In this document: in pieces, positions 9,934-17,921 of the stretch
Layout of the letters: each line of letters begins with the position of its first letter
How positions within the stretch are numbered: position 1 is the stretch's first letter
DNA from: Inquilinus limosus
GTDB taxonomy: Bacteria; Pseudomonadota; Alphaproteobacteria; DSM-16000; Inquilinaceae
Direction: 5' to 3'
Assembly (NCBI RefSeq): GCF_002195995.1
Contig: NZ_NHON01000045.1
Location: 1-50,251, forward strand
Length of the DNA: 50,251 nt
The notes under the pieces: model-generated
What the model was told of the DNA's origin: nothing
The model's input: only the letters and a program-made list of their open reading frames with translations
Databases searched by the model: none
Position numbers and translations under genes: made by a program

Positions 9934-11850
9934 ATGACCTGGATTCACCGTTTTGCCGCGGCAGCTGCAGCTGCCGCAGCGCTGGCTGTCGCCGTCCCGG
10001 CCGGCGCCGCGTCCCCCACCTTGGTGGAGACGCCGATGTACGAGCAGGACGTCACCGCCGGCAAGCTGCCGCCGGTGGCGCAGCGCGTGCCGCAGGATCC
10101 CTCCGTCGTCGATCTGGCGGCGGAGAAGAAGGAGCCGGGCAAGCCGGGCGGCGAGATCGCCTGGATGGCCGGCCGCGCCCGCGACGTCCGCATCATGAAC
10201 ACCTACAGCTATGCCCGGCTGGTCGCCTACGGGCCGGATTTCCAGCTGCACCCGGACATCCTGCAGTCGATCGACGTCGACGGCGAGAAGGTGTTCACCC
10301 TGCATCTGCGGCCGGGCCACAAATGGTCCGACGGCCAGCCCTTCACCAGCGACGATTTCCGCTATTTCTGGGAGGACGTGTCCCAGGACAAGGAGCTGAT
10401 GCCGTATGGCCCGGACACCCGGCTGCTGGTCGATGGCGAGCAGCCGAAGGTCGAGTTTCCGGACGCGGTGACGGTCCGCTACAGCTGGTCCAAGCCGAAC
10501 CCGGACTTCCTGCCGGCGATCGCGGGGGCGACCCCGCTCTACATCTTCGCGCCGGCGCACTACCTGAAGCAGTTCCACAAGAAATACACCGACGCCGCGG
10601 CGCTGGACGCCCTGGTCAAGGCCACCGGCGCCCGCAACTGGGTGGCGCTGTACAACCAGCGCAGCAAGCTGATCGACTCCGCCAACCCGGACCTGCCGGA
10701 GCTGGAGCCCTGGGTCAACACCACCAAGGCGCCGTCGGAGCGCTTCGTCTTCGTCCGCAACCCCTACTACCACCGGGTCGACAGCCAGGGCCGGCAGCTG
10801 CCCTATCTCGACCGCGTCATCGTCAATGTGGTCGAGGGCTCGCTGATCCCGGCCAAGACCGGCACGGGCGAGGCCGACCTGCAGGCCCGCGGCCTGCGCT
10901 TCGACAATATCAGCTTCCTCAAGGCCGGCGAGCAGGCGGGCGGCTACAAGGTGCGGCTGTGGCCGACGGCGCTCGGCTCCGAGGTGGCGCTGTACCCCAA
11001 CCTGAACTGCAACGACCCGGACTGGCGGGCACTGAACCGCGACGTCCGCTTCCGCCGCGCCCTGTCGCTCGGCGTCGACCGCGACGAGATCAACCAGACC
11101 GTGTTCTTCGGCCAGGCCCGGCCGAGCCAGAACACAGTGCTGCCGCAGTCGCCCTACTATGACGAGGCGCTGGCGACCGAATGGGCCAGGTTCGACCTGG
11201 ACAAGGCGAACGCCCTCTTGGACGAGATCGGGCTGACCAAGCGCGACGGCGACGGCATCCGGCTGATGCCGAACGGCAAGCGGCTGGAGATCGTGGTCGA
11301 GAGCGCCGGCGAGCGCAGCCTGGAGGCCGATGTGCTGCAGCTGGTGCGCGAGAGCTGGGCCAAGATGGGCGTGGCGCTGCACACCGCCCAGTCGCAGCGC
11401 GACGTGTTCCTGCAGCGGATCTTCGCCGGCGACACGGTGATGTCGGTGTGGCAGGGCTGGGACAACGGCCTGATCACGCCGACCACAGGCCCGTCGCAGC
11501 TGGCGCCGGTCGACCAGAACTGGCTGCAGTACCCGAAATGGGGCCAGTTCGTGCAGACCGGCGGCGGTGCCGGCGAGAAGCCGGACCTCGACTTCGGCGA
11601 GACGCTGATGGCCCTGTATGCCGAATGGCGCGGCACCACCGACGCCGCCCGCCGCGACGCCATCATGCGCGAGATGGTGAAGATCCAGGCCGACGAGGTG
11701 ACCTCGATCGGCACGGTGCAGGGCGTGCTGCAGCCCGTCGTGGTCAAGACCCGGCTGCACAACGTGCCGGAGAAGGGCATCTTCTCCTGGGACCCGGGGG
11801 CCCATTTCGGGGTCTACCGCCCCGACACCTTCTGGGTCGATCCGTCCTGA
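9934..11850 (+). CDS. ABC transporter solute-binding protein, family 5 (peptide/oligosaccharide type)
   Basis: 638 aa, at the long end for SBP_bac_5 proteins. Residues 1-26 form a Sec signal peptide (Ala-rich core, cleavage expected near AGAAS). Family features include HLRPGHKWSDGQPFTSDDFRY (a typical start of the lobe II crossover), DVRFRRALSLGVDRDEIN and repeated aromatic residues. The protein should bind a peptide, opine, glycoside or similar solute in the periplasm and hand it to an inner-membrane permease. No permease or ATPase gene is adjacent; the following gene is on the opposite strand, so the partner must be elsewhere or the protein serves another role. Substrate cannot be read from sequence. 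Confidence 0.92.
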   Translation: MTWIHRFAAAAAAAAALAVAVPAGAASPTLVETPMYEQDVTAGKLPPVAQRVPQDPSVVDLAAEKKEPGKPGGEIAWMAGRARDVRIMNTYSYARLVAYGPDFQLHPDILQSIDVDGEKVFTLHLRPGHKWSDGQPFTSDDFRYFWEDVSQDKELMPYGPDTRLLVDGEQPKVEFPDAVTVRYSWSKPNPDFLPAIAGATPLYIFAPAHYLKQFHKKYTDAAALDALVKATGARNWVALYNQRSKLIDSANPDLPELEPWVNTTKAPSERFVFVRNPYYHRVDSQGRQLPYLDRVIVNVVEGSLIPAKTGTGEADLQARGLRFDNISFLKAGEQAGGYKVRLWPTALGSEVALYPNLNCNDPDWRALNRDVRFRRALSLGVDRDEINQTVFFGQARPSQNTVLPQSPYYDEALATEWARFDLDKANALLDEIGLTKRDGDGIRLMPNGKRLEIVVESAGERSLEADVLQLVRESWAKMGVALHTAQSQRDVFLQRIFAGDTVMSVWQGWDNGLITPTTGPSQLAPVDQNWLQYPKWGQFVQTGGGAGEKPDLDFGETLMALYAEWRGTTDAARRDAIMREMVKIQADEVTSIGTVQGVLQPVVVKTRLHNVPEKGIFSWDPGAHFGVYRPDTFWVDPS

Positions 11851-11892
11851 TGGAACGGCGGCGGGCGTCAATTCCCGCCGTCAAACATGAGA

Positions 11893-11987
11893 CCGTCATG
11901 GCGAGCCCCGAAAGGGGCGTGGCCATCCAGGGGCCGGTTCGCACCGGCCCCTGGATGGCCACGGCGCTGCGCGCCTCGCCATGACGG
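11893..11987. repeat. Composite palindromic intergenic element (long form)
   Basis: Outer arms CCGTCATGGCGAG (11893-11905) and CTCGCCATGACGG (11975-11987) are perfect inverses (13 bp). Inside lies a second perfect 21-bp inverted repeat, 11918-11938 with 11943-11963, around the loop TCGC. A small CCCC-GAAA-GGGG stem (11906-11917) sits between outer and inner left arms. The whole folds as a branched structure. It lies between two convergent genes. A short relative with the same outer arms lies at 46455-46488. Confidence 0.85.
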
Positions 11988-12018
11988 AGAGGAAAGCGAA
12001 TAGCCACCCTGACCCCGG

Positions 12019-12981
12019 TCAGACCTCGTCCCACTCGTAGCGCTTGGCGTTGTCGCGATACCATTTGGCGATGCCCGGGATCTCGTCGGCCAGGCGGCGC
12101 TTCGGCGCCCAGCCCAGGCTGCGCAGCTTGCTGGAGGAGATCGAGTAGCGCCGGTCGTTGAACGGCCGGTCCTCGACGAACTCCACCACCTCCTGCATCT
12201 CCACGCCGAAGGCGTCGCAGATCATCCGGGTGACCTGGAGGTTGGTGTACTCCTCGTCCGACCCGATGTTGTAGACCTGACCGATCTGGCCGACCTCGTT
12301 GATCATGGCGATCGCCTCGGCCATGTCCTGCGCCGCCAGGTAGTGGCGGACATTGCTGCCATTGCCGTGGATCGGCAGCTTCTCGCCGCGCACCAGGCGC
12401 AGGCAGAAGCGGGAGATGATCTTCTCCGGATACTGGCGGGCGCCGAAGATGTTGTTCCCGCGGATCATCAGGATCGGCATCTTGTAGCAGTGGATCAGGC
12501 TGCGGACCATCATCTCCGCCGCCGCCTTCGAGGCCGAATAGGGGTTGGTCGGATTGAGGATGGTGTCCTCGTCGACCTCGCCCTCCAGTACCTCGCCATA
12601 GACCTCGTCGGTCGAGACATGGATGATCCGCGGCACCTGGTTGATGCGGCACGCCTCCAGCAGCGTGTGGGTGCCGAACACGTTGGTGTGCACGAACCGG
12701 GTCGCGTTCATGAAGGAACGGTCGACATGGCTTTCGGCCGCGGCATGGATCACCAGGTCTGCCCCCGCCGTCGCCTGGCGGCAGAACTCCGGATCGCAGA
12801 TATCACCCACCAGCAGCTGGCGCCGGCGGTCATGCAGGTGGTGCACGACGTTCTCGATATCCGCCGAATAGGTCATCTTGTCGAAGAAGACGAATCGGGA
12901 CTCCGGGTAGCGCGCCACGAACAGGTCGGCGAGATGCGAGCCGAGGAAGCCGGCGGCCCCCGTGATGACGATCTTGTTCAA
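12019..12981 (-). CDS. NAD-dependent nucleotide-sugar 4,6-dehydratase, RHM/UDP-glucose-dehydratase-like
   Basis: 320 aa from a TTG start at 12979-12981, which is preceded by GGAAGGAG and directly gives MNKIVITG. Extended SDR: GAAGFLG (8-14) binds NAD; T124-D125-E126 and Y148-x3-K152 are the 4,6-dehydratase catalytic set; RGNNIFG (174-180) and LPIHGNGSNVR (202-212) contact the nucleotide sugar. Instead of the RPGHD found in the RmlB of this locus it has RPFND (272-276), as I recall from UDP-glucose 4,6-dehydratase domains of plant RHM enzymes. The start overlaps the stop of the upstream reductase gene as TTGA, so the two are coupled. The reaction (4-keto-6-deoxy sugar formation) is well supported; UDP- versus dTDP-sugar is inference. 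Confidence 0.85.
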   Translation of the reverse strand: MNKIVITGAAGFLGSHLADLFVARYPESRFVFFDKMTYSADIENVVHHLHDRRRQLLVGDICDPEFCRQATAGADLVIHAAAESHVDRSFMNATRFVHTNVFGTHTLLEACRINQVPRIIHVSTDEVYGEVLEGEVDEDTILNPTNPYSASKAAAEMMVRSLIHCYKMPILMIRGNNIFGARQYPEKIISRFCLRLVRGEKLPIHGNGSNVRHYLAAQDMAEAIAMINEVGQIGQVYNIGSDEEYTNLQVTRMICDAFGVEMQEVVEFVEDRPFNDRRYSISSSKLRSLGWAPKRRLADEIPGIAKWYRDNAKRYEWDEV

Positions 12982-13805
12982 CCCCGAAGTCTCCTTCCAA
13001 TGGCCAGGCAGGCCGCACGGATGCCGTCGCGATCGGCGACCGGGCCGAAGCGCGCGACGAATTTGTCCACGTCCATCGTGAATGCATCGCGAATGGACGG
13101 ATCGGTGATGCTGAGGCTGCCGCGGCCGTAGCCTTCCAGGATCCACATCGCCAGCCAGCCGGCCTCGAGCGCCACGCCGGAGCCGACATTGAACAGCCCG
13201 CCGGGACGCGCCCGCACCACCTTGACCAGCGCCGCGGCGAAGGCCTCGGCCGGCAGGAAGTCCTTCACGGTGAACGGGTTGACGTCGTAGCGGATCACGC
13301 CCTCTTCCCGCAGCGACCGCAGCAGGAGGCCGAGGAAGGTGCGCCGGCCAGGCAGATCCTCGAAGCCGAAGACGTTGGACAGGCGCAGGATGGTCAGGTT
13401 CGAGCCGAACCGGTCCTGCAGCAGCTGCTCGGTCACCAGCTTGTTGCGGCCATAGGAATCCTGCGGCGCCGGCACGCGGGTCTCGACCAGCGGCTGGCCG
13501 TCCGCGGGACCGTAGACCTTGCGGGTGCTGACCATGACCACATGCGCATCCGCCGGCATGCGGCCGTCGCGCTGCGCCCGGCCGATCGCCTCGGCCAGGG
13601 TGCGGTCGCAGTCGTGATCCGGGTCGTAGGCCTCGCGCATGTAGCGCGGGTCGAGCGCGAAATTCACGACGCAGCCGATGCCGTCGAAGGTTTCCGGCCG
13701 CGCCACATCGGCCCAGGCGGCGTGGCGGATGCCGCCGGCGCCATGGGCGTCGACGAAGCTGCGAGCCAGAAAACTCGACCGCCCGATCACCAGCACTTCA
13801 GCCAA
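12978..13805 (-). CDS. NAD(P)-dependent sugar reductase/epimerase (extended SDR)
   Basis: 275 aa when started at TTG 13803-13805 (GGGGGAACGA just upstream; gives MAEVLVIG). A GTG at 13823 in frame is an alternative with a poor ribosome site. The N-terminus LVIGRSSFLAR is a degenerate Rossmann loop, VSTRKVYGP carries the active-site Ser/Thr, and SYGRNK provides the Tyr-x3-Lys pair. RLSNVFGFEDLPGR and NPFTVKDFLPAEAFA follow as in dTDP-4-keto sugar reductases. The gene is coupled to the dehydratase by a TTGA overlap (12978-12981) and follows rfbD by about 55 bp. It probably reduces the 4-keto sugar made by its partner. Exact product unknown. Confidence 0.8.
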   Translation of the reverse strand: MAEVLVIGRSSFLARSFVDAHGAGGIRHAAWADVARPETFDGIGCVVNFALDPRYMREAYDPDHDCDRTLAEAIGRAQRDGRMPADAHVVMVSTRKVYGPADGQPLVETRVPAPQDSYGRNKLVTEQLLQDRFGSNLTILRLSNVFGFEDLPGRRTFLGLLLRSLREEGVIRYDVNPFTVKDFLPAEAFAAALVKVVRARPGGLFNVGSGVALEAGWLAMWILEGYGRGSLSITDPSIRDAFTMDVDKFVARFGPVADRDGIRAACLAIGRRLRG

Positions 13806-13859
13806 TCGTTCCCCCAAAGACACGCAGCCGGCCCGTCGGCCGGGCCCCCTTCTCCGTCG

Positions 13860-14714
13860 CTATTGCGTCCGCACCATGGCAGACAGCGCCAGCCGCCAAT
13901 CGGGCTGCCCCAGCCCGAACACACGGCCGATCTTGCCGCAATCCAGCACCGAATTCGACGGCCGTCGTGCCGGGGTCGGAAAGTCGGCGGTCGTGATCGC
14001 ATGCAGCACCGGCCCCGGCCGGCCCGTCGCGGCGAAGATCGCGGCGGCGAAATCGTGCCAGGTGGTCGCCGGGGCACCGGCGAAATGGAAGGTGCCCCAG
14101 CCGTCGAAGCCGGGCGCCAGGGCCTGGCTGCGGATCGCCAGGATCGCCGCGGCGATGGCCGCGGCCGGGGTCGGGCCGCCGCGCTGGTCGGCGACGATGC
14201 GCAGCTCCGGCCGCTCCGCGCCGAGGCGCAGCATGGTGCGGACGAAATTGTGGCCGTGCGCGGCGAACACCCAGGCGGTGCGCAGGATGACATGGCGCGG
14301 CAGCGCCGCCCGCACCGCCGCCTCGCCCGCCGCCTTGCTCTCGCCATAGACCGACAGCGGCGTGATCGGGTCATCCTCGCGCCACGGCCGGTCGCCGTCG
14401 CCGCGGAAGACATAGTCGGTCGAGATGTGCAGCAAGGCGGCGCCCGCCGCGGCACTGGCCCGGGCGATCACACCCGGCGCGGTCGCGTTCACGGCGAAGG
14501 CCCGGTCGCGCTCGGCCTCGGCCTTGTCGACCGCGGTGTAGGCGGCGCAGTTGGCGACGAAGTCGGCGCCGCGCACCGCTTCGGCCACCGCGGCGGCATC
14601 GGTGATGTCGACCTCCGCCCGCGCGAAGGCCCGCATGTCGAGGCCCTGCGCCCGGGCCGCCTCGGTCAGCTCACGCCCGACCTGGCCCCCGGCGCCGAAG
14701 ATCACCAGCGTCAT
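13860..14714 (-). CDS. rfbD: dTDP-4-dehydrorhamnose reductase
   Basis: 284 aa from ATG 14712-14714. The last step of dTDP-L-rhamnose synthesis: NAD(P)H reduction of dTDP-4-keto-L-rhamnose. GAGGQVG (7-13) is the cofactor loop, STDYVF (98-103) carries the catalytic Thr, and Y123-x3-K127 (YGESK) is the SDR pair. NCAAYTAVDKAE is a strong RmlD signature. The start overlaps the rfbB stop as ATGA (14711-14714). Longer readings of this frame run into the end of rfbB and are not needed. Confidence 0.96.
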   Translation of the reverse strand: MTLVIFGAGGQVGRELTEAARAQGLDMRAFARAEVDITDAAAVAEAVRGADFVANCAAYTAVDKAEAERDRAFAVNATAPGVIARASAAAGAALLHISTDYVFRGDGDRPWREDDPITPLSVYGESKAAGEAAVRAALPRHVILRTAWVFAAHGHNFVRTMLRLGAERPELRIVADQRGGPTPAAAIAAAILAIRSQALAPGFDGWGTFHFAGAPATTWHDFAAAIFAATGRPGPVLHAITTADFPTPARRPSNSVLDCGKIGRVFGLGQPDWRLALSAMVRTQ

Positions 14715-15745
14715 GCGGCGTGCCCGAGCCCGATGCGGCTGCGCTCGCCCGCCCGTTCGCACCAGGCCCGGTTGGCGATGTACCAGGCCACGGTCTCGCG
14801 CAGCCCCTGCTCCAGGCTGTGCTGCGGCCGCCAGCCCAGCTCCGCCTCGGCCTTGGCCGGGTCGATGGCGTAGCGGGCATCGTGGCCCGGCCGGTCGGTG
14901 ACGTGGGTGATCAGGCTCTCATAGGGCTGCGCCGCCGGCTGCAGTTCGTCGAGGATGCGGCAGATCTGGCGCACCAGCTCGATGTTGGTCCGCTCCGACC
15001 GGCTGCCGACCAGATAGGTCTCGCCCGGCCGGCCCCTGGCCATGATCGCCCGCAGCCCGCCGGCATGGTCGTCGACATGGATCCAGTCGCGGACATTCTC
15101 GCCGCGGCCGTAGATCGGCAGCTTCTTGCCCTCGAGGGCGTTCAGGGTGACGACCGGGATCAGCTTCTCCGGATACTGGTACGGCCCGTAATTGTTCGAG
15201 CAGTTCGACACCATCACCGGCAGGCCATAGGTGCGGTGCCAGGCCCGGGCCAGGTGATCGGAGCCCGCCTTGCTCGACGAGTATGGCGAGTTCGGCTGGT
15301 ACGGGCTGGTCTCGGCGAACAGGCCGGTGGCGTCGAGCTCGCCATAGACCTCGTCGGTCGAGACGTGCAGGAAGCGGAAGCCGTTGCCCTTGGGCAGGCC
15401 GCGCCAGTATTTCAGCGCCGCGTCCAGCAGGCTGGCGGTGCCCATGACATTGGTGCGGACGAAGGCCAGCGGGTCGTCGATCGACCGGTCGACATGGCTT
15501 TCGGCCGCCAGGTGGTAGACGGCATCCGGCCGGTGCTCGGCGAACAGCGCCCGCATCGCGTCGACGTCGCAGATGTCGGCCTGGGCGAAGCGGTGCCGGC
15601 CGGTGGCGTCGAGCCCGGCCAGATTGTCCAGGTTGCCGGCATAGGTCAGCTTGTCGATGGTGACGACACTTTCGCCGTCGGCGACGAGCTGGCGGACGAG
15701 GGCCGAGCCGATGAATCCGGCGCCCCCGGTGACGAAGATGGTCAT
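14711..15745 (-). CDS. rfbB: dTDP-glucose 4,6-dehydratase
   Basis: 344 aa, standard length. GGAGFIG (7-13) is the NAD loop; T130-D131-E132 and Y155-x3-K159 (YSSSK) are the catalytic residues; SNCSNNYGPYQYPEKLIP and ENVRDWIHVDDHAGG are family signatures; RPGHDARYAID (285-295) is the classic dTDP-sugar C-terminal motif. It forms dTDP-4-keto-6-deoxyglucose. It sits between rfbC and rfbD with ATGA overlaps at both ends (15742-15745 and 14711-14714), a tightly coupled rmlC-rmlB-rmlD operon on the minus strand. Confidence 0.98.
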   Translation of the reverse strand: MTIFVTGGAGFIGSALVRQLVADGESVVTIDKLTYAGNLDNLAGLDATGRHRFAQADICDVDAMRALFAEHRPDAVYHLAAESHVDRSIDDPLAFVRTNVMGTASLLDAALKYWRGLPKGNGFRFLHVSTDEVYGELDATGLFAETSPYQPNSPYSSSKAGSDHLARAWHRTYGLPVMVSNCSNNYGPYQYPEKLIPVVTLNALEGKKLPIYGRGENVRDWIHVDDHAGGLRAIMARGRPGETYLVGSRSERTNIELVRQICRILDELQPAAQPYESLITHVTDRPGHDARYAIDPAKAEAELGWRPQHSLEQGLRETVAWYIANRAWCERAGERSRIGLGHAA

Positions 15746-16311
15746 GCTGCACCGTATTCGAAATGGGCGGGCGCGTCGGCCAGGCGCGGCCAGTCGCGGT
15801 CGCGGTCGTTGACGGTCATCCCGGCCGGATCGATCGGCCAGTCGATGCCCAGCGCCGGGTCGTCCCAGCGGATGCCGCCCTCGGCCTGCGGCGCATAGCC
15901 GGAGGTGACCTTGTAGACCACCTCGGTATCCGGCTCGAGCGTGACATAGCCATGGGCGAAGCCGGCCGGCACCCACAGCCGGGCGGGATCGGCCGCGGTC
16001 AGGGTCACCCCGATCGAGCGGCCGAAGGTCGGCGACCCGCGGCGGATATCGACCGCCACGTCGAAGATCGACCCGCGGATCACGCCGATCAGCTTGCCCT
16101 GGGCGTACGGGGCGGTTTGGTAATGCAGGCCGCGCATCGTGCCGACCGCGGCGCTGCCGGCCTGGTTGTCCTGCACGAAATCAACCGCAAGCCCGGCGGC
16201 ACGAAACTTGTCCGAATTCCAGGTCTCAAAGAAATAACCGCGAGCATCCTGGAACCTGCGCAATCTCACGAGCTTCACGTCCGGTATTGCGGTTGACGAC
16301 AGCTCAACCAA
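15742..16311 (-). CDS. rfbC: dTDP-4-dehydrorhamnose 3,5-epimerase
   Basis: 189 aa from a TTG start at 16309-16311, which matches the usual RmlC length (180-190). Upstream is GATGGAGAACC, a good ribosome site. The frame is open further upstream to 16488, but that part lacks RmlC similarity. The cupin-fold signatures are TAIPDVKLVRLRRF, DARGYFFE, QDNQAG, MRGLHYQ with catalytic His63, VWVP-like LWVPAGFAHGY and the YKVTSGYAPQAEGGIRWDD segment. It epimerises C3 and C5 of dTDP-4-keto-6-deoxyglucose. It is first in the rmlCBD operon; rmlA, the thymidylyltransferase that usually accompanies these genes, is absent from the window. Confidence 0.95.
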   Translation of the reverse strand: MVELSSTAIPDVKLVRLRRFQDARGYFFETWNSDKFRAAGLAVDFVQDNQAGSAAVGTMRGLHYQTAPYAQGKLIGVIRGSIFDVAVDIRRGSPTFGRSIGVTLTAADPARLWVPAGFAHGYVTLEPDTEVVYKVTSGYAPQAEGGIRWDDPALGIDWPIDPAGMTVNDRDRDWPRLADAPAHFEYGAA

Positions 16312-16525
16312 TTCAGGTTCTCCATCACAAAAACGGCATTGGGAAGGCGGCGCCACCCTATCGTTCCGCCTCGGCGCTGTCGACTCCTCGAACCGACGGG
16401 ACGCGCCCTGCCGGACCGGGCCCCTCGGGCAGGCCTCCGACATCGAAAGCTCGCCCCGCCGGATCCGGCCGATATTCGCTCGACGCATTCATCGATCGCC
16501 GAAGCGAGCGATGGCCCGTCAGGTC

Positions 16526-17551
16526 CTATTTTTCGCGAAAGCGGGTGTAGAGGAAATCGATTCCGTCTTTCACCTGCTCCTTCGAACCTATGACCACATA
16601 CTCGGTGAACGAATGGTCCCCGGCGGACGGGTTTTCCCGGATCGCCGTCACATTCCATTTAACGACGGCGGCGCTGGAAATAAAGTTATAGAAATCCCCG
16701 CGGCTGCGGGCATCGGCGGAGGCCACATCCGGCGAGTAGATGCCCATCGCATACTCGCCGTCCGGCGAGGAAAAAATCAGGGGGAGCATCTGCGCATGCC
16801 CTTTGGGCGCGCCGGGCAGACGGCACATCTCCGGCCAGGAGCAGTTCGCCTTGCCGAGAGGGGCGTATCTGAAGGATTCAGAAACCGTGCTGGTGGGCAT
16901 GTAGGCGGTCAAGGGCTCGAAGACGGCTTGGGTGAAGGAAGCGTCATCAGGCAGCCGGAATGTCACCTTGTACGCGATAATGTTGGGGTGCCCCTCGAAC
17001 CCGATCGTGACTTCCTTGGAGAAGGTCTGGTCCGAAGGCTTCGAAAACTCCTCCGCTCCGCCCACGCTTTGCAGCAACCGGGGCGTCGCGGAGTCGGCCC
17101 GGGCGGATGTGGCCCTGCGATCCTTGTCGCGGACGCAGTTTCTCCAATAGGCCGGACGGCTGGTGCTCGTCAGCCGGTTTCCTTCGGCGGAAAACTCGAT
17201 CAACTCGCTGCTCGACTTCCCACGCTTGTCGTAGGCCGACCCGGCTTCGGTGGGGTTGTAGCACTCGCCCAGCTTGTTGAAGCTCGATGCCGACTGCATC
17301 AGGCGGCCGTGATCGGCGCTGTTGATGAACTCCTTGCCCTTCCAGGTGAGGGACTCGATGGCGCCCCCCATCCGCGTCGACGTCTTGATCTCCAGGGGAG
17401 AGCCGAAGACGTCGGCCTGTATCGTGCCGTCGCCGCAGACGGCCGCCTCGATCCCGCCGGCACAGCGGGCGGGCTCCTGAGCCGAAGCGCTGCCACCCAA
17501 TGCCCAGATCAAAGCCGAACAGCACGCCAATGATGGCTTACCCCAGCCCAT
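16526..17551 (-). CDS. Secreted protein, possible mutarotase-like beta-sandwich fold
   Basis: 341 aa from ATG 17549-17551 with GGAGACAAGGAGAAGC directly upstream; an upstream in-frame ATG at 17587 would place charged residues before the signal peptide. Residues 1-24 form a Sec signal peptide ending SASA|QE. The mature part has four or more cysteines (CAGG, VCGDG, GECYN, NCVRD) and is rich in beta-type sequence. GGAIESLTWKGKEFINSADH followed by GRLMQSA resembles the opening of galactose-mutarotase-like sandwiches that bind sugars. I do not recognise the family. It lies between rmlC and an acyltransferase, so a periplasmic role on the polysaccharide is plausible. Confidence 0.75.
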   Translation of the reverse strand: MGWGKPSLACCSALIWALGGSASAQEPARCAGGIEAAVCGDGTIQADVFGSPLEIKTSTRMGGAIESLTWKGKEFINSADHGRLMQSASSFNKLGECYNPTEAGSAYDKRGKSSSELIEFSAEGNRLTSTSRPAYWRNCVRDKDRRATSARADSATPRLLQSVGGAEEFSKPSDQTFSKEVTIGFEGHPNIIAYKVTFRLPDDASFTQAVFEPLTAYMPTSTVSESFRYAPLGKANCSWPEMCRLPGAPKGHAQMLPLIFSSPDGEYAMGIYSPDVASADARSRGDFYNFISSAAVVKWNVTAIRENPSAGDHSFTEYVVIGSKEQVKDGIDFLYTRFREK

Positions 17552-17921
17552 ATGCTTCTCCTTGTCTCCGGGAGCCGGATGCGACATCCATCACCCTCCG
17601 GCCCATAGCCGGACGGGTCACGAGATCATATGGAGTGGTTGATCCCTCGAAACAGTCCGGAACCGCATTTTCCGAACAGGATAGGTGATTGCGTCGGGTG
17701 TGAAGTCGCCTTGACAGCACGCAAGCGCGTCTCCCCTGCATGGATGGCGATCGTCCCGCCACAGGCCACGACCCTATGACGGGAAGTATGTCCACCTCGC
17801 CGCGCCGCTTGGCCGACACTCCCGGAGCCTGAAAATATCGGAGGCCAACGGTCCGGGATTGTTAAAACGCGCCCCTGCAGGCTATTGTACTAAGCGGCCG
17901 CATGGCAGTCGGAGGGAAGAG
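17552..17921. other. 370-bp divergent intergenic region
   Basis: Lies between the secreted-protein gene (minus) and the acyltransferase gene (plus), so it should carry two divergent promoters. TTGACA occurs at 17711-17716 on the plus strand but with no good -10 at proper spacing. I see no repeat, RNA gene or convincing ORF here. Confidence 0.5.

Noticed and set aside
9677-9937. 86-aa frame between ackA and the solute-binding gene
   Set aside because: No ribosome site, overlaps the hairpin series and the real start at 9934, and has no family resemblance.
9859-11871. 670-aa minus-strand frame opposite the solute-binding protein
   Set aside because: Antisense shadow of a clear SBP gene with signal peptide; the antisense product is His/Val/Asp-rich with no domain.
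17711-17716. TTGACA as a -35 box for the acyltransferase gene
   Set aside because: No acceptable -10 at 16-18 bp; likely chance occurrence.
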